From assembly GCA_051653605.1 (NCBI GenBank), contig JBOFWL010000028.1, forward strand, positions 168,931-232,930: DNA of 64,000 nt, written 5' to 3'. Every line of letters begins with the position of its first letter. Within the stretch, counting starts at the first letter, position 1. Shown in pieces: positions 34,786-44,110 of the stretch. A program made the position numbers and the translations under genes. The notes beneath the pieces were generated by a model. The model worked only from the letters and a program-made list of their open reading frames with translations, made no database searches and was not told where the DNA came from. The stretch comes from JBOFWL01 sp051653605 (lineage in GTDB: Bacteria > Spirochaetota > Brevinematia > Brevinematales > Brevinemataceae).

Positions 34786-35061
34786 ATGCCAGAGGTAGAA
34801 AATTTTGATTCAATGTCATCTGTTCAACAGCTCAAAATAATTAGCGAAATGTTGGACGCCGATGTCCGCCCTATGCTGGTTATGGATGGTGGAGATATGG
34901 AGATTGTTGATCTCAAGCCAGAAGGAGATAATCTTCTGCTCTTTATTCAGTATCTTGGCGCTTGTGATGGTTGCCCTATTGCATCGACAGGAACTCTGTC
35001 TGCAATTCAGCAGTATTTAAACGTCAAAGTATCCGAACGTATAGAAGTTGTTCCCGTATAG
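34786..35061 (+). CDS. NifU C-terminal-domain (Nfu) Fe-S scaffold protein
   Basis: A 91-aa stand-alone Nfu domain that holds a 4Fe-4S cluster between two monomers and hands it to target proteins. It has the typical DVRPMLVMDGGDMEIVDL start and the cluster motif CDGCPIAS (CxxC). Clients in this window could include RnfC. AAGGAG precedes the ATG. It is monocistronic between a promoter and a strong terminator. Confidence 0.93.
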   Translation: MPEVENFDSMSSVQQLKIISEMLDADVRPMLVMDGGDMEIVDLKPEGDNLLLFIQYLGACDGCPIASTGTLSAIQQYLNVKVSERIEVVPV

Positions 35062-35064
35062 AAG

Positions 35065-35093
35065 AAAACCCAGCTAATAGCTGGGTTTTTTTT
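35065..35093. terminator. Terminator after the NifU-like gene
   Basis: AAAACCCAGCTA / TAGCTGGGTTTT with T8 on the plus strand; the A-run on the left gives a T-run on the minus strand for the convergent lipoprotein gene. Confidence 0.9.
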
Positions 35094-35493
35094 AAGTTTT
35101 TTTAAAGATACGGCCTGTGTTTTCTAACATATCTTTAGCTTCTTGTAGCCTGAGGTCTTTCGTGTAAACCCATATTCCCACCATAATAGTAGAACGATCC
35201 ACAATCGAAACCGCCATCAAAAAAGGATTAGGCGTATCCTCATACAGTGAAACAAGCATAAAATTAGTATCTTGCTGCTTTACTATATATGTTGTTTCGG
35301 CCAATCCTAAAACGCCGCCCAAACGCACTCTCACTCTACCACCTCGACGAAGCTCTAAGGTATAGACATCTAAGTTTTGAGAACGCCACGTTGTGCCTTC
35401 TAATTGTTGAAGAACAGGCTTAGACGAAAGAGGATTTGGAGCACTGCAAGATTGAAATAAAAATAATATAATAAAACAAGCTACTTGTTTCAT
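35092..35493 (-). CDS. Small lipoprotein, L-x-x-T-x-W type
   Basis: A 133-aa lipoprotein (signal MKQVACFIILFLFQSCS, lipobox FQSC). The mature part opens LEGTTWRSQNLDVYTLELRR and is predicted all-beta, about 100 aa. Together with the neighbour at 35548 and the exported protein at 6712 it shares an L-x-x-T-x-W opening and a similar strand pattern, which recalls small lipocalin-like barrels (inference). GAGG lies 5 nt before ATG 35493; the upstream in-frame start would bury the signal peptide. Confidence 0.78.
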   Translation of the reverse strand: MKQVACFIILFLFQSCSAPNPLSSKPVLQQLEGTTWRSQNLDVYTLELRRGGRVRVRLGGVLGLAETTYIVKQQDTNFMLVSLYEDTPNPFLMAVSIVDRSTIMVGIWVYTKDLRLQEAKDMLENTGRIFKKT

Positions 35494-35508
35494 AAAAACC
35501 TCAAAAAA

Positions 35509-35531
35509 ATATCGGGAATAAATCCCGATAT
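35509..35531 (-). terminator. Terminator between two tandem lipoprotein genes
   Basis: ATATCGGGA / TCCCGATAT with T7 on the minus strand. It separates the gene at 35548 from that at 35092, and the T-run ends next to the ribosome site of the latter. Confidence 0.8.
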
Positions 35532-35547
35532 TAGTATTTAGCAAATG

Positions 35548-35982
35548 CTAGTTAGCTTTTTTAAATTCTTGAGCTAGCGTTTCATGTTGAGCAACGGCCT
35601 CAGAACCTGCTCCGATGTGTGGCGCAATAGATAAAGTATCTTTATCTTTGACTTTCAACGATAAAACAACACTATTTGTAAGATCATCCACCGTAAACAC
35701 AAGCATATCATCTGCTTCAGAAACAATTGTCATACGTGCATTTGACATTACAAATTGAGCATTCATACCCAAGTTAACGCCTTCTGGAGTAAATTGAATA
35801 AAAGCTTCTTTATAAGCAGGGATTTCCCACTTAGTATTTTTCAAACGGTTGACAATTCGCCCTGAAGGTAACGTTGTATCATATCCAGGAATACCAGTAT
35901 TGGTTTGATTCGGATCTTTCTCTTTTTTACCACAAGCAGCAAAAAGCAGCACAAGCACAGAACAAAACGCAATCTTTTTCAT
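35548..35982 (-). CDS. Small lipoprotein, L-x-x-T-x-W type
   Basis: A 144-aa lipoprotein with signal MKKIAFCSVLVLLFAACGKK (lipobox FAAC, Cys17) and charged +2/+3 residues. After a short linker the domain starts LKNTKWEIPAYKEAFIQF and is beta-rich. It resembles the lipoprotein at 35092 in opening motif and length and is probably a diverged duplicate. No functional motif is visible. GGAGG precedes the ATG. Confidence 0.78.
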   Translation of the reverse strand: MKKIAFCSVLVLLFAACGKKEKDPNQTNTGIPGYDTTLPSGRIVNRLKNTKWEIPAYKEAFIQFTPEGVNLGMNAQFVMSNARMTIVSEADDMLVFTVDDLTNSVVLSLKVKDKDTLSIAPHIGAGSEAVAQHETLAQEFKKAN

Positions 35983-36023
35983 AAACTATCCTCCAAAATG
36001 AGAAAAACTAACATAGTCATATA

Positions 36024-36052
36024 AGTATACCACAACTCACAATAGATTTCAA
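36024..36052 (-). promoter_or_regulatory. Sigma-70 promoter of the lipoprotein at 35548
   Basis: TTGAAA (36052-36047), 17 nt, TATACT (36029-36024), 42 nt before the ATG. Confidence 0.65.
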
Positions 36053-36076
36053 TTTTTTCGCTTTTTATTCTTATTC

Positions 36077-37417
36077 TTATTCTACAAGATTAGCAAATTT
36101 CATGCCATGAGAAGCTTTGATAAGTATAGATCCTTTCTTCTGATAGCAATCCTCAAGTTTTACTTTAAGGGTTGATAGCTCTTCAATAACTTCGTGAGGA
36201 ATATCTAAGACGGTTGAAGAACAAGCTTTAGCCATATGCGGGCCATGAGCAAATATATAATCTGCGCACTTTGTTTCCTTTATGTACTCGATTATCTCTT
36301 GATGAACCTGTGGTGCAAATTCATCCAATTCGAGAATATCACCTATAATCGCCGTCCGAGGCTTGGGGCTTTTGCCTAGCACATCCAACGCCGCTTTAAA
36401 CGAAGGAAGCGAGGCATTGTAATAATCAGCAATAATTGTGGTTTGATTTTTTGTATAGATGTTCATCCGCTCTGGCAAGGCAGCCATCGACTGTAATCCC
36501 TTATGAATGAGGGATGAGGGAGTATTGAAGATTTCTGCAAGGGCGATACTGGCTGCTAAATTTAATATTAGATGCGTACCGGGTAAAGGGCAATAAAATT
36601 CTTCATCAGAATAATTTTTATGAGTGAAGATAAACCCTTTTTCAAGCTTATCTGTTTTAATAGAGACGTCAGACGGGCGAAAATAATGAACTTTTCCCCG
36701 AGCTTTTTTGGTAAAAAATTCACAAAAAGGATCTTCCTCATTAATAAGTAAAATTGAGGATTCATCCATCCCTTCGACAATCTCACTTTTAGCTTGAGCA
36801 ACCCCATCTAATCCACCAAGAGGGCCGGCATGAATAAGATGAATATTAGTTATAATAGCAATTTCAGGCCTCGATATAAGAGAAAGCCGCCCTATTTCGC
36901 CTTTACTATTCATTCCTGCTTCTAAAATAGAGACTTTCGCCTCTTCTGATGTCTCTAAGATGACAATAGGAAGCCCTATTTCGTTATTAAAGTTCTTTTT
37001 TGCGGTATGAACAGGGTATTTTTGTGCTAAAATAGCTGCGCACATGGCTCTTGTAGTGGTTTTCCCAACGCTTCCCGTAATAAGAACATGAGGAATCATC
37101 AATCGAATCTTATGCGCCGCTGCGAGTTTTCCTAGGGCTTCGATTACATCTGGCACTTGAAAAACAATCGCATCTTTGGGAAGACTTATTTCTTTACCAA
37201 TAATGAAAATACGAACACCTTTTTCATAAGCTTGAACGGCATAATCGGAGCCATCAAAATTTTCTCCCTTAATACCTAAAAAGCAACTGAGATCAGGCTC
37301 GGTAATAGTCCGCGTATCTGTGAGAAAATAGCGTACAACGAAGGGACGAGAAGATTTCTGTTGAAGAGCTTCTTCAACAAAGGTGTGATCAAACAATGTT
37401 TTTTGATCCCAAAACAT
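36077..37417 (-). CDS. murF: UDP-MurNAc-tripeptide:D-Ala-D-Ala ligase (MurF)
   Basis: MurF adds D-Ala-D-Ala to the UDP-MurNAc-tripeptide, the last cytoplasmic step of peptidoglycan precursor synthesis. The 446-aa Mur ligase has the ATP loop ITGSVGKTTT near residue 115, the central NFNNEIGLP and EAGMNSKGEI motifs typical of MurF, and a C-terminal domain with ADYYNASLPSFKAALD. ATG 37417 is preferred: AGGAG lies 7 nt before it, while the GTG two codons upstream is too close. It is divergent from the PhnP-like gene. Confidence 0.93.
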   Translation of the reverse strand: MFWDQKTLFDHTFVEEALQQKSSRPFVVRYFLTDTRTITEPDLSCFLGIKGENFDGSDYAVQAYEKGVRIFIIGKEISLPKDAIVFQVPDVIEALGKLAAAHKIRLMIPHVLITGSVGKTTTRAMCAAILAQKYPVHTAKKNFNNEIGLPIVILETSEEAKVSILEAGMNSKGEIGRLSLISRPEIAIITNIHLIHAGPLGGLDGVAQAKSEIVEGMDESSILLINEEDPFCEFFTKKARGKVHYFRPSDVSIKTDKLEKGFIFTHKNYSDEEFYCPLPGTHLILNLAASIALAEIFNTPSSLIHKGLQSMAALPERMNIYTKNQTTIIADYYNASLPSFKAALDVLGKSPKPRTAIIGDILELDEFAPQVHQEIIEYIKETKCADYIFAHGPHMAKACSSTVLDIPHEVIEELSTLKVKLEDCYQKKGSILIKASHGMKFANLVE

Positions 37418-37428
37418 AAGCACTCTCC

Positions 37429-37457
37429 TTGCAAAAAAATCAAGACAACTGTATAAT
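37429..37457 (+). promoter_or_regulatory. Sigma-70 promoter of the PhnP-like gene
   Basis: TTGCAA (37429-37434), 17 nt, TATAAT (37452-37457), starting 12 nt outside the divergent murF ATG. Confidence 0.6.
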
Positions 37458-37479
37458 ATTATATATTAAAGAGGCAATA

Positions 37480-38253
37480 ATGCAACTGCGTTTTTTAGGA
37501 ACAGGAACCTCATCAGGAATTCCTGTATTAGGCTGTGTTTGTGATGTATGCTTGTCAAACGATCCACGAGATCGCCGCTATCGATGCGCATCCCTTTTAT
37601 ATATCGATGATAAGCGTTTTCTTATCGACGCAGGCCCGGAGATACGTTTATCTCTTATTGAGGCTCGTGTGCAATCTGTTGATGGCATCCTAATCACGCA
37701 TGAGCATTTCGATCATCTGGCTGGGCTGGATGATTTTCGCCCTTTTTCATGGTACAAGCCACTCGAAGTGTATTCTTTACCTCGAACTTTGGAGACTATT
37801 AAGCGTCAATTGTATTATCTTTTTGATGATACTCCGCTACAAGTTGGTGGCGGGCTGACTCAGCTTAATCTTCACTCTGTAACACCTCTTCAACCCATTT
37901 TTTGTGCTGGAGAAGAAATCTTACCTATTCCAGTTATGCATGGGCAATTACCCATTGTTGGGTGGAAAATAAGACAACTTGCCTATCTAACCGATGTTAA
38001 AACGCTTCCTCAAGAGAGTATTGATGCGATTAGAGGAGTCGACACATTGGTTATTAGCTGTTTGAGAAAGACAGTGCATAGCACCCATATTAATTTGGAA
38101 GAAGCCCTGCACTATATAGAGCAAATAAAGCCTAGAGTTAGCTATCTTATCCACATGAACCACGAAGTAAAGCATTCTATTTGGGAAAAAGAGCTGCCTG
38201 AAGGGGTATTTTTAGCTTACGATGGCTTAGAAATCACAATTCCTGACAATTAA
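37480..38253 (+). CDS. Metallo-beta-lactamase-fold hydrolase, PhnP-like
   Basis: A 257-aa cytoplasmic phosphodiesterase-type hydrolase. The active site HEHFDH (H74, H76, D78, H79) is complete, and C19-x-C21-x2-C24 followed by RRYRCAS matches the extra zinc site of PhnP, which opens cyclic phosphoribosyl phosphates. Related spirochaetal proteins lack the phosphonate operon, so the natural substrate here may be another cyclic phosphate (inference). GAGG precedes ATG 37480. The stop overlaps the convergent fliI stop by 4 nt (TTAA), with no terminator between them. Confidence 0.85.
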   Translation: MQLRFLGTGTSSGIPVLGCVCDVCLSNDPRDRRYRCASLLYIDDKRFLIDAGPEIRLSLIEARVQSVDGILITHEHFDHLAGLDDFRPFSWYKPLEVYSLPRTLETIKRQLYYLFDDTPLQVGGGLTQLNLHSVTPLQPIFCAGEEILPIPVMHGQLPIVGWKIRQLAYLTDVKTLPQESIDAIRGVDTLVISCLRKTVHSTHINLEEALHYIEQIKPRVSYLIHMNHEVKHSIWEKELPEGVFLAYDGLEITIPDN

Positions 38254-39578
38254 CGGCGTTGATGATGCTTAGTTTGATTATCAACTAAGTCGTGAAGATA
38301 TAAAATCGTCTGGTCGAACGTTGATTTTTCGGTAATACCCTGTCTTAAATAGGCATTTATCATGTCCATTTTGATGATTGCCTCATCTAAAGTTGGGTTG
38401 CCTCCACGAATATAAGCCCCAATATTAATAATATCTTCGTTTTCTTTATAAACTGCCATCATGTCTTTTAAGCGAGCTGCCATGCTTAGGTGTCTTTCGT
38501 CGGCTATGTCTTTCATAGAACGAGAGATAGAAGCATTAATATCGATAGCAGGAAAATGCCCTTTTTCGGCAAGGGTGCGAGATAGCACTATATGCCCGTC
38601 TAAAATCCCACGCGCGGTATCCGAGATGGGTTCGTTTCCATCATCTCCTTCAACCAAGACGGTGTAAAAAGCGGTGATGCTAGCCTTATCATCGTTGCCT
38701 GTTCGTTCGAGAAGTTTTTGAAGAGTAGAAAAGACGCTAGGAGTATAGCCACGTAAAGCTGGTGGTTCTCCCAAAGAGAGCCCAACCTCTCGTTGAGCCA
38801 TTGCAAAACGAGTTACTGAATCCATCATAAACATCACGTTTTTACCTTGACTACGAAAATACTCCGCAATGCTGGTGGCGGTGTATGCACCCCGTAAGCG
38901 GAGAAGTGGCGGCTCATCCCCAGTAACAGCAATGATAACAGAACGAGCCAAACCCTCGGGGCCTAAATCATTCTCTATAAACTCTTTAACTTCTCGCCCC
39001 CGTTCTCCAATGAGAGCAATTACGTTGACGTCGGCTTCTGTATTTCGAGCGATCATTCCCAATAAGGTACTTTTCCCCACACCAGAACCAGCAAAAATGC
39101 CAAGGCGTTGTCCGCCACCGGCACTTAGAATGCCATCGATGGCGCGAACCCCCGTGACCATAATATCGTCGATTCGTTTACGTTGGTAAGGGTTGGGAGG
39201 AGGATTATCTAAGGGGTAGTAGTCAGAAACCTGCACAGCACCATTGCCATCGAGAGGCTCTCCAATGCCGCTAAGGACGCGACCAAGAAGCTCATCTCCA
39301 CAAGGTGCAAGAATAGGACGAAGAGTGTTTTCGATTTTCATGCCTGGAGCAATCCCTGAAAGGTGCCCCAATGGCATAAGAAGAGTTTTTCTATCACGAA
39401 AGCCCGCTATTTCAGCCTTAATTGGCGTAGCAGCATGGATAATACACAGGTCGCCAATGCTTCCCGTGGGGCCATCGGCCTCAATCATAAGCCCATTAAC
39501 TCCTAAAATCTTTCCATAAGCTTTTAGAGGTTGACTACGATCAAGCGCATTTTGATATTTTGCAAAAATTTCATTCAT
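38250..39578 (-). CDS. fliI: Flagellar export ATPase FliI
   Basis: FliI is the F1-beta-like ATPase that energises and orders flagellar type III secretion. The 442-aa protein has Walker A GSGVGKST near residue 165, the catalytic GERGREVKEF, Walker B-type VMFMMDSVTRFAMAQREVGLS and the GEPPALRGYTPSVF signature. Last gene of the fliF-G-H-I run; fliJ, normally next, is not present downstream, where a convergent hydrolase gene overlaps by 4 nt. Confidence 0.96.
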   Translation of the reverse strand: MNEIFAKYQNALDRSQPLKAYGKILGVNGLMIEADGPTGSIGDLCIIHAATPIKAEIAGFRDRKTLLMPLGHLSGIAPGMKIENTLRPILAPCGDELLGRVLSGIGEPLDGNGAVQVSDYYPLDNPPPNPYQRKRIDDIMVTGVRAIDGILSAGGGQRLGIFAGSGVGKSTLLGMIARNTEADVNVIALIGERGREVKEFIENDLGPEGLARSVIIAVTGDEPPLLRLRGAYTATSIAEYFRSQGKNVMFMMDSVTRFAMAQREVGLSLGEPPALRGYTPSVFSTLQKLLERTGNDDKASITAFYTVLVEGDDGNEPISDTARGILDGHIVLSRTLAEKGHFPAIDINASISRSMKDIADERHLSMAARLKDMMAVYKENEDIINIGAYIRGGNPTLDEAIIKMDMINAYLRQGITEKSTFDQTILYLHDLVDNQTKHHQRR

Positions 39579-39587
39579 GGTTGCCCC

Positions 39588-40793
39588 CTAAGAAACGGAG
39601 CTATTATCATCTTTAGGTGTATCTCCAATAATAATTGGTTCGATAACGTCGGCAGCCCTTGTATCTAAAGGAGTTGGCTCGATAACGGTATCTGATTGAG
39701 GAGATTCTGATGTATTTTCATCACTTGGAGCCGTATATCGCATCTCTTCGGGGATATCATTACCATAACTTCCTTGATTTTGAGCAAAATCGGTAGGAGG
39801 AAGGTCTTCAGCCATTGTTTTTTCTTCTGTTTGAGGCGTTGCTTCGGGAGATTTAGGCACTTTAGGCTTAATAGGAACATAAAAACGCATTTGACGCTCT
39901 AATTCTTCCAATTGAGTATTGATAGTAGCATCGATGTCACCCGTATCAGATTCAATATAGACACCACCTGGCTCGATCGTAGGATCTTCAATAAATTTAA
40001 GATCGGCTCTTGCTTCAATAAGATGAATAAATTCGTCTTTATAGGATGCTGCAAGATTGTAATCTCTAGGAGAAACACGGATAAACAGTGTCATTGCCCC
40101 TCGAAGTAAGCTTAATGCTGCTTTAGTATTTTCAATGACAACTTCTTTATGTTCAATCGCAAGTTTTTTAACAACCTTATTTACCATAGTAAGCACCAAA
40201 TTGATAACCTGCTGTTCACTATGAAGAAGGATTCGTTCACGTTCACGGGCTGTTTCTGCAACCACAGAGTGAAGGCGTTCTATGACTAGTTTAATATCAT
40301 TTGTTGCTGTTTCATAGCCTTCCGTTCGCCCCAGATCCATGCCTTCGGCTTCGGCTTCTTTTTTAAGCTTATCAGCTTCTTTACGAGCGAGGGCAATCAT
40401 ATCATCAGATTCGCTTTGAGCTTGGCTAATAATTTTATCAGCTTCTAGTCTGCTCTCTCGAAGAATATTTTCTTTTTCGGTAACTGATTTTTGGATACGA
40501 TCGAAAGCATGCTGTTCAGCATCTTCCATAACTTTTTTTGCCTCATCCCGAACTTGACTGAGATGGCGTTCATTTTTTTCGAGATCTTGACGTTTACGTT
40601 CTTCAAGTTGAGCTTCATAAGCAGAAATCTCTGCTTTCATTTGATCAATACGCTGAGTTACTGTCTGTTCTTCGTCTTCTTGCGAATTAAAAGAACGAGT
40701 AGGAACGACAACATTATTGTCGGCTCGAATAATATACTGACCTTGCTTTAATACGCGAGCATGAGGATCAAAGGGTACGGATTGAAACTCCAC
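39588..40793 (-). CDS. fliH: Flagellar assembly protein FliH
   Basis: FliH is the stator-like regulator that dimerises and binds FliI. The 401-aa protein is longer than enterobacterial FliH (about 230). It has a central coiled coil (residues 45-165, e.g. LEERKRQDLEKNERHLSQVR and AARKEADKLKKEAEAEG-like stretches), then the conserved FliH/V-ATPase E domain (residues 165-295, VVENKVVKKLAIEHKE-type helix and IEDPTIEPGGVYIESDTGDID). A disordered Pro/Thr/acidic tail of about 95 residues follows. Spirochaetal FliH proteins are often extended in this way. It lies between fliG and fliI with short gaps. Confidence 0.92.
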   Translation of the reverse strand: MEFQSVPFDPHARVLKQGQYIIRADNNVVVPTRSFNSQEDEEQTVTQRIDQMKAEISAYEAQLEERKRQDLEKNERHLSQVRDEAKKVMEDAEQHAFDRIQKSVTEKENILRESRLEADKIISQAQSESDDMIALARKEADKLKKEAEAEGMDLGRTEGYETATNDIKLVIERLHSVVAETARERERILLHSEQQVINLVLTMVNKVVKKLAIEHKEVVIENTKAALSLLRGAMTLFIRVSPRDYNLAASYKDEFIHLIEARADLKFIEDPTIEPGGVYIESDTGDIDATINTQLEELERQMRFYVPIKPKVPKSPEATPQTEEKTMAEDLPPTDFAQNQGSYGNDIPEEMRYTAPSDENTSESPQSDTVIEPTPLDTRAADVIEPIIIGDTPKDDNSSVS

Positions 40794-40816
40794 AAACGCC
40801 TCTCACTATTGAAAAA

Positions 40817-41860
40817 TTAGACAACAATATCGTCGTCACCACCGCGGGCGATAACAATTTCACCCTGCTCTTCGAGCTTTCGGATGACAGACACAATTTT
40901 CTGCTGGGCTTCTTCGACTTCTTTCAAGCGAACTGGCCCCATAAATTCCATATCATCTTTGAGCATTCCCGCTGCCCGTTTAGACATATTGCGGAAAATC
41001 TTCTCTTGGACTTCGGAATCAACTGATTTAAGTGCTTTTGAAAGATCATTGTTATCAATATTACGCATAACTTTCTGAATACTTTTGTCGTCGAGAGTAA
41101 TAATATCTTCGAAAACAAACATTTTCTTTTTGATTTCTTCTGCCAAATCGGGATCATCTTCTTCGAGTGTCTCAATAATATTTCGTTCTGTGGTACGATC
41201 GGCGTTATTAATAATGGCAACAACCGCATCAATACCCCCAGCTGAAGTAAAGTCTTCGGAGCTGAGCGTCGACAGTTTTCTCTCCAGCACTCGCTCCACC
41301 TCTCGTAAAATTTCGGGAGATGTTCGGTCCATTGTTGCGATCCGCTTCATTATATTAGCTTGTAAATCGGTGTTGAGTGCAGCTAAAACCGTTGCTGCTT
41401 TTTGAGGCTCGAGATAGGACAGAATTAAGGCAATGGTTTGAGGGTGTTCATTTTGAATGAAGTTAACCAGATGCACAGGGTCTGTACGTCGAATAAAGTC
41501 AAAGGGTTTGGTTTGAAGAGACGACGTGAGGCGGTTGATAATATCCACAGCTCTTTGCGAGCCTAGTGCTTTTTCAAGAACCTCGCGGGCATAATCGATA
41601 CCACCACTCATGATGAAGTTTTGAGCCATCATTAGCTCTTGGAACTCCATCAAGACGGAGTCTCTTGTTTCGGAATCAACTAAATCAGCGCGCGCAAGCT
41701 CAAAGGAAATTTCTTCAATTTCCTCTTCTTTCATGTGTTTAAGAACTTCGGAGCTCACTTCTGGCCCTATAGAAATTAAAAAGACCGCAACCTTTTCTTT
41801 TCCACTAAGGACTCGTTTTTTTGATCGTTTATCTGCCGGTGCCGCTTTATCTGCTGCCAT
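40817..41860 (-). CDS. fliG: Flagellar motor switch protein FliG
   Basis: FliG forms the rotor ring that contacts the stator and binds FliF and FliM. The 347-aa protein has all three domains: N-terminal FliF-binding (KEKVAVFLISIGPEVSSEVL), the middle EHPQ motif (NEHPQTIALILSYL) and the C-terminal charged helix carrying torque residues (SKRAAGMLKDDMEFMGPVRL). A Lys/Ala-rich N-terminal tail precedes the fold. It lies between fliF (64 nt upstream) and fliH (23 nt downstream). Confidence 0.96.
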   Translation of the reverse strand: MAADKAAPADKRSKKRVLSGKEKVAVFLISIGPEVSSEVLKHMKEEEIEEISFELARADLVDSETRDSVLMEFQELMMAQNFIMSGGIDYAREVLEKALGSQRAVDIINRLTSSLQTKPFDFIRRTDPVHLVNFIQNEHPQTIALILSYLEPQKAATVLAALNTDLQANIMKRIATMDRTSPEILREVERVLERKLSTLSSEDFTSAGGIDAVVAIINNADRTTERNIIETLEEDDPDLAEEIKKKMFVFEDIITLDDKSIQKVMRNIDNNDLSKALKSVDSEVQEKIFRNMSKRAAGMLKDDMEFMGPVRLKEVEEAQQKIVSVIRKLEEQGEIVIARGGDDDIVV

Positions 41861-41924
41861 GAAATTTCTCCCAATGACCTATACTACTTTTATTATAATG
41901 AATTCTCACAAAAAACGCCAACTA

Positions 41925-43631
41925 TTAAATATTTTCTAAAAGCCAAGTGCGAATGAGTTTGGCTGTTTCTTGTGGGTGCTCTCGCACTGTGTTAACTACG
42001 CTCTCTAGAAGCTCGTTAGAAGCTCTTTCTTCCATAGAGAGTTCAAGCCCTGATTTCTCAGCTTCGGCTCGACGCATTGCTGCTTCTCGTATTTCTGCTT
42101 GTTGACGAAGTAATTCTTCTTCTTTTCGTTGTCGACGAAGCTCTAATTGAGTCATGATGATGCGGAAGACCATTGTAATCACAATAATAGCGATTAAACT
42201 AAGTAATCCTGCGATAATCAAGCGTTGGATTAAGATACGACGACGAATCGCTGCATCAGCAGCTGCAAATTCGGCACTACGATCAAACCGCAGAGGTCGA
42301 ACAAAAACCTGATCAAGCCGTGCTGCATTATAACCAACTGCTCCTTGAACGATTTCCTGATAACTACGAAGCTCTGCCGTATCAACCGGTGTATAGGAGC
42401 GAATAACCGAGCCATTAGAAAGGATTTCTTGCCCTTTATTATCTCGTTCTATTGTCCAAACGCCATCAATAGCAACAGAAACTGATACCCGTCGAATCTC
42501 GTAAGGGGATTTTTCCTCTTGAGATTCTCTTGTACCTGTAGTTAGGTTTCGGGTTGTCTGATCACGCTCATATTGGTTGAAACGATCTATTTTATCTTTT
42601 AATCCAGGAGGCACGTTATCTTCAACGCCTGCTGGCCCTTCGGGGATATAAGAAGGCCCTCGGTATCTCTCTGTGGTTCTATCATCTGAAACGGTAACTT
42701 CAAGCACCACTTCACTATCGTCGTAAGGGGTGAGAGGATTATCTGGGCGAATAACTGTAGGAATCAACTCTTTTGAGGTAGATGTTCTTTTATTCCAATC
42801 GAATTCAATATCGGCGCTTACTAGAAATCGATCTTGGGGGAGAGAAGGTCGAAGCGCCTCGGTGATGCGGGCGGTGTAGCGGGCTCGTTCTCTCTCCATA
42901 ACGCGTAGCTGTTCTCGAGCAAGACGAAGTTGTTGATCACCATCGTTAGGAACAAGTAAATCGGAAAGCACATTACCAGCATTATCAACAACGACAATAT
43001 TTGCCGCCTTAAGATTAGGAATTCCAAAAGCAACGAGGTTAACAATACCCGAAATTTTGCCTTTATTTTCGGCAATATCAGAGTAAGGGGATGGAGTAAG
43101 CACCACAGAAGCCGTAGGCTCAGTTTGGGCGGACGAATACAGCGTCTGATCGGGGAAAGTAACCTGAATACTCACATCTTCGATATCGGCGAGGGTTTTG
43201 ATGTGTTTTGTCATCTCACCAATAATAGCACGTTGAAGATTGACATCTCGCTCGAAGTCGGTGGTTGTGAAGCGTTGAACATCAAAAAGTTCCCAACCAC
43301 GAACATTTTGAGGAATAATTCCTCCCTGTCCGAGTTGCATACGCACTTTTTTTGCTGTTTCTGGGTCGCCAACAAGAATGTATTCATCGCCTCTAGTATC
43401 GAATTTAACATTCATTTCTTGTAAACGAGAAGTAACCTTAGCATAATCCTGAGGTGAAAGAGCACTCTGGTAAAGGAGTGCCTGCACGCCTGAATTTGTA
43501 GCAAATCTACTTGTAAGAGCAATAACAGCGATGATTAGCACTACTCCACCAACAAGAATACCTTTTTGAGGAGTATTTAGGTTTTTGAATCGTTCACTAA
43601 GACTACTAAACAAGGCTTTCCAGTCGGGCAT
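41925..43631 (-). CDS. fliF: Flagellar MS-ring protein FliF
   Basis: FliF builds the MS ring in the inner membrane, the base for the rotor. The 568-aa protein has an N-terminal membrane helix (ILVGGVVLIIAVIALT), the YscJ/FliF ring-building region (residues 45-220, SPQDYAKVTSRLQEMNVKF, ASVVLTPSP), the RBM3 region with EYERDQTTRNLTTG, and a second membrane helix (LIIAGLLSLIAIIVITMVF) before a cytoplasmic FliG-binding tail ending KLIRTWLLENI. ATG 43631 with AAGGAG upstream is used. First gene of the fliFGHI run. Confidence 0.95.
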   Translation of the reverse strand: MPDWKALFSSLSERFKNLNTPQKGILVGGVVLIIAVIALTSRFATNSGVQALLYQSALSPQDYAKVTSRLQEMNVKFDTRGDEYILVGDPETAKKVRMQLGQGGIIPQNVRGWELFDVQRFTTTDFERDVNLQRAIIGEMTKHIKTLADIEDVSIQVTFPDQTLYSSAQTEPTASVVLTPSPYSDIAENKGKISGIVNLVAFGIPNLKAANIVVVDNAGNVLSDLLVPNDGDQQLRLAREQLRVMERERARYTARITEALRPSLPQDRFLVSADIEFDWNKRTSTSKELIPTVIRPDNPLTPYDDSEVVLEVTVSDDRTTERYRGPSYIPEGPAGVEDNVPPGLKDKIDRFNQYERDQTTRNLTTGTRESQEEKSPYEIRRVSVSVAIDGVWTIERDNKGQEILSNGSVIRSYTPVDTAELRSYQEIVQGAVGYNAARLDQVFVRPLRFDRSAEFAAADAAIRRRILIQRLIIAGLLSLIAIIVITMVFRIIMTQLELRRQRKEEELLRQQAEIREAAMRRAEAEKSGLELSMEERASNELLESVVNTVREHPQETAKLIRTWLLENI

Positions 43632-43764
43632 AGCAATCTCCTTATTTTTTAATTTATTAATTATTTTATGCAAAAAATAGCTATTTTTAGTTAAGTTTGT
43701 GCTATCCTTTGTCGATAAATACGATAGAGATTATCTATACAAAAAATTCTATCATATTTATAAT

Positions 43765-43791
43765 AAACGCCCCTAAAACTAGGGGAAGTTT
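43765..43791 (-). terminator. Hairpin after fliE
   Basis: CCCCTA / TAGGGG stem with outer AAAC/GTTT pairing, just past the fliE stop. The following ATTATAAAT is only a weak T-run, so some read-through into fliF is likely. Confidence 0.5.
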
Positions 43792-43792
43792 A

Positions 43793-44110
43793 TTAGCGAA
43801 TATTCATAATATCAGTAAAGGATCTACTTGCGCGATCTGTCACTGCTTTAAGAAGCCCAAACGAAAGCCTAGCCTTTTCCGTTGCAATCATAATATCAGC
43901 AACGTTCACGTTGTCCGGAGAGATGATAGCTGCCTGTTGTAGTTTATCTGCGGCGGTTTGGTCTTCATTTACGGTATTAATAGCTTTAAAAAACATATCG
44001 CCAAAATTTTGTTCTGTTGATGTTGCTGTGCTAGGCATATTTTTTTGAATATGTCTTGGGTCGGTTGAATTCATTTGTAGGGTGATGCGTCCTTGAGAAT
44101 TAATTTGCAT
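43793..44110 (-). CDS. fliE: Flagellar hook-basal body protein FliE
   Basis: FliE links the MS ring to the proximal rod. The 105-aa protein has the family's C-terminal motif: DKLQQAAIISPDNVNVADIM, then IATEKARLSFGLLKAVTDRA, close to the usual MLAVEKANLSFQLLTQVRNK pattern. ATG 44110 is preferred; the ATG three codons upstream abuts its ribosome site. The start lies inside the last codons of a 55-codon ORF in another frame, suggesting coupled translation. Confidence 0.92.
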   Translation of the reverse strand: MQINSQGRITLQMNSTDPRHIQKNMPSTATSTEQNFGDMFFKAINTVNEDQTAADKLQQAAIISPDNVNVADIMIATEKARLSFGLLKAVTDRASRSFTDIMNIR

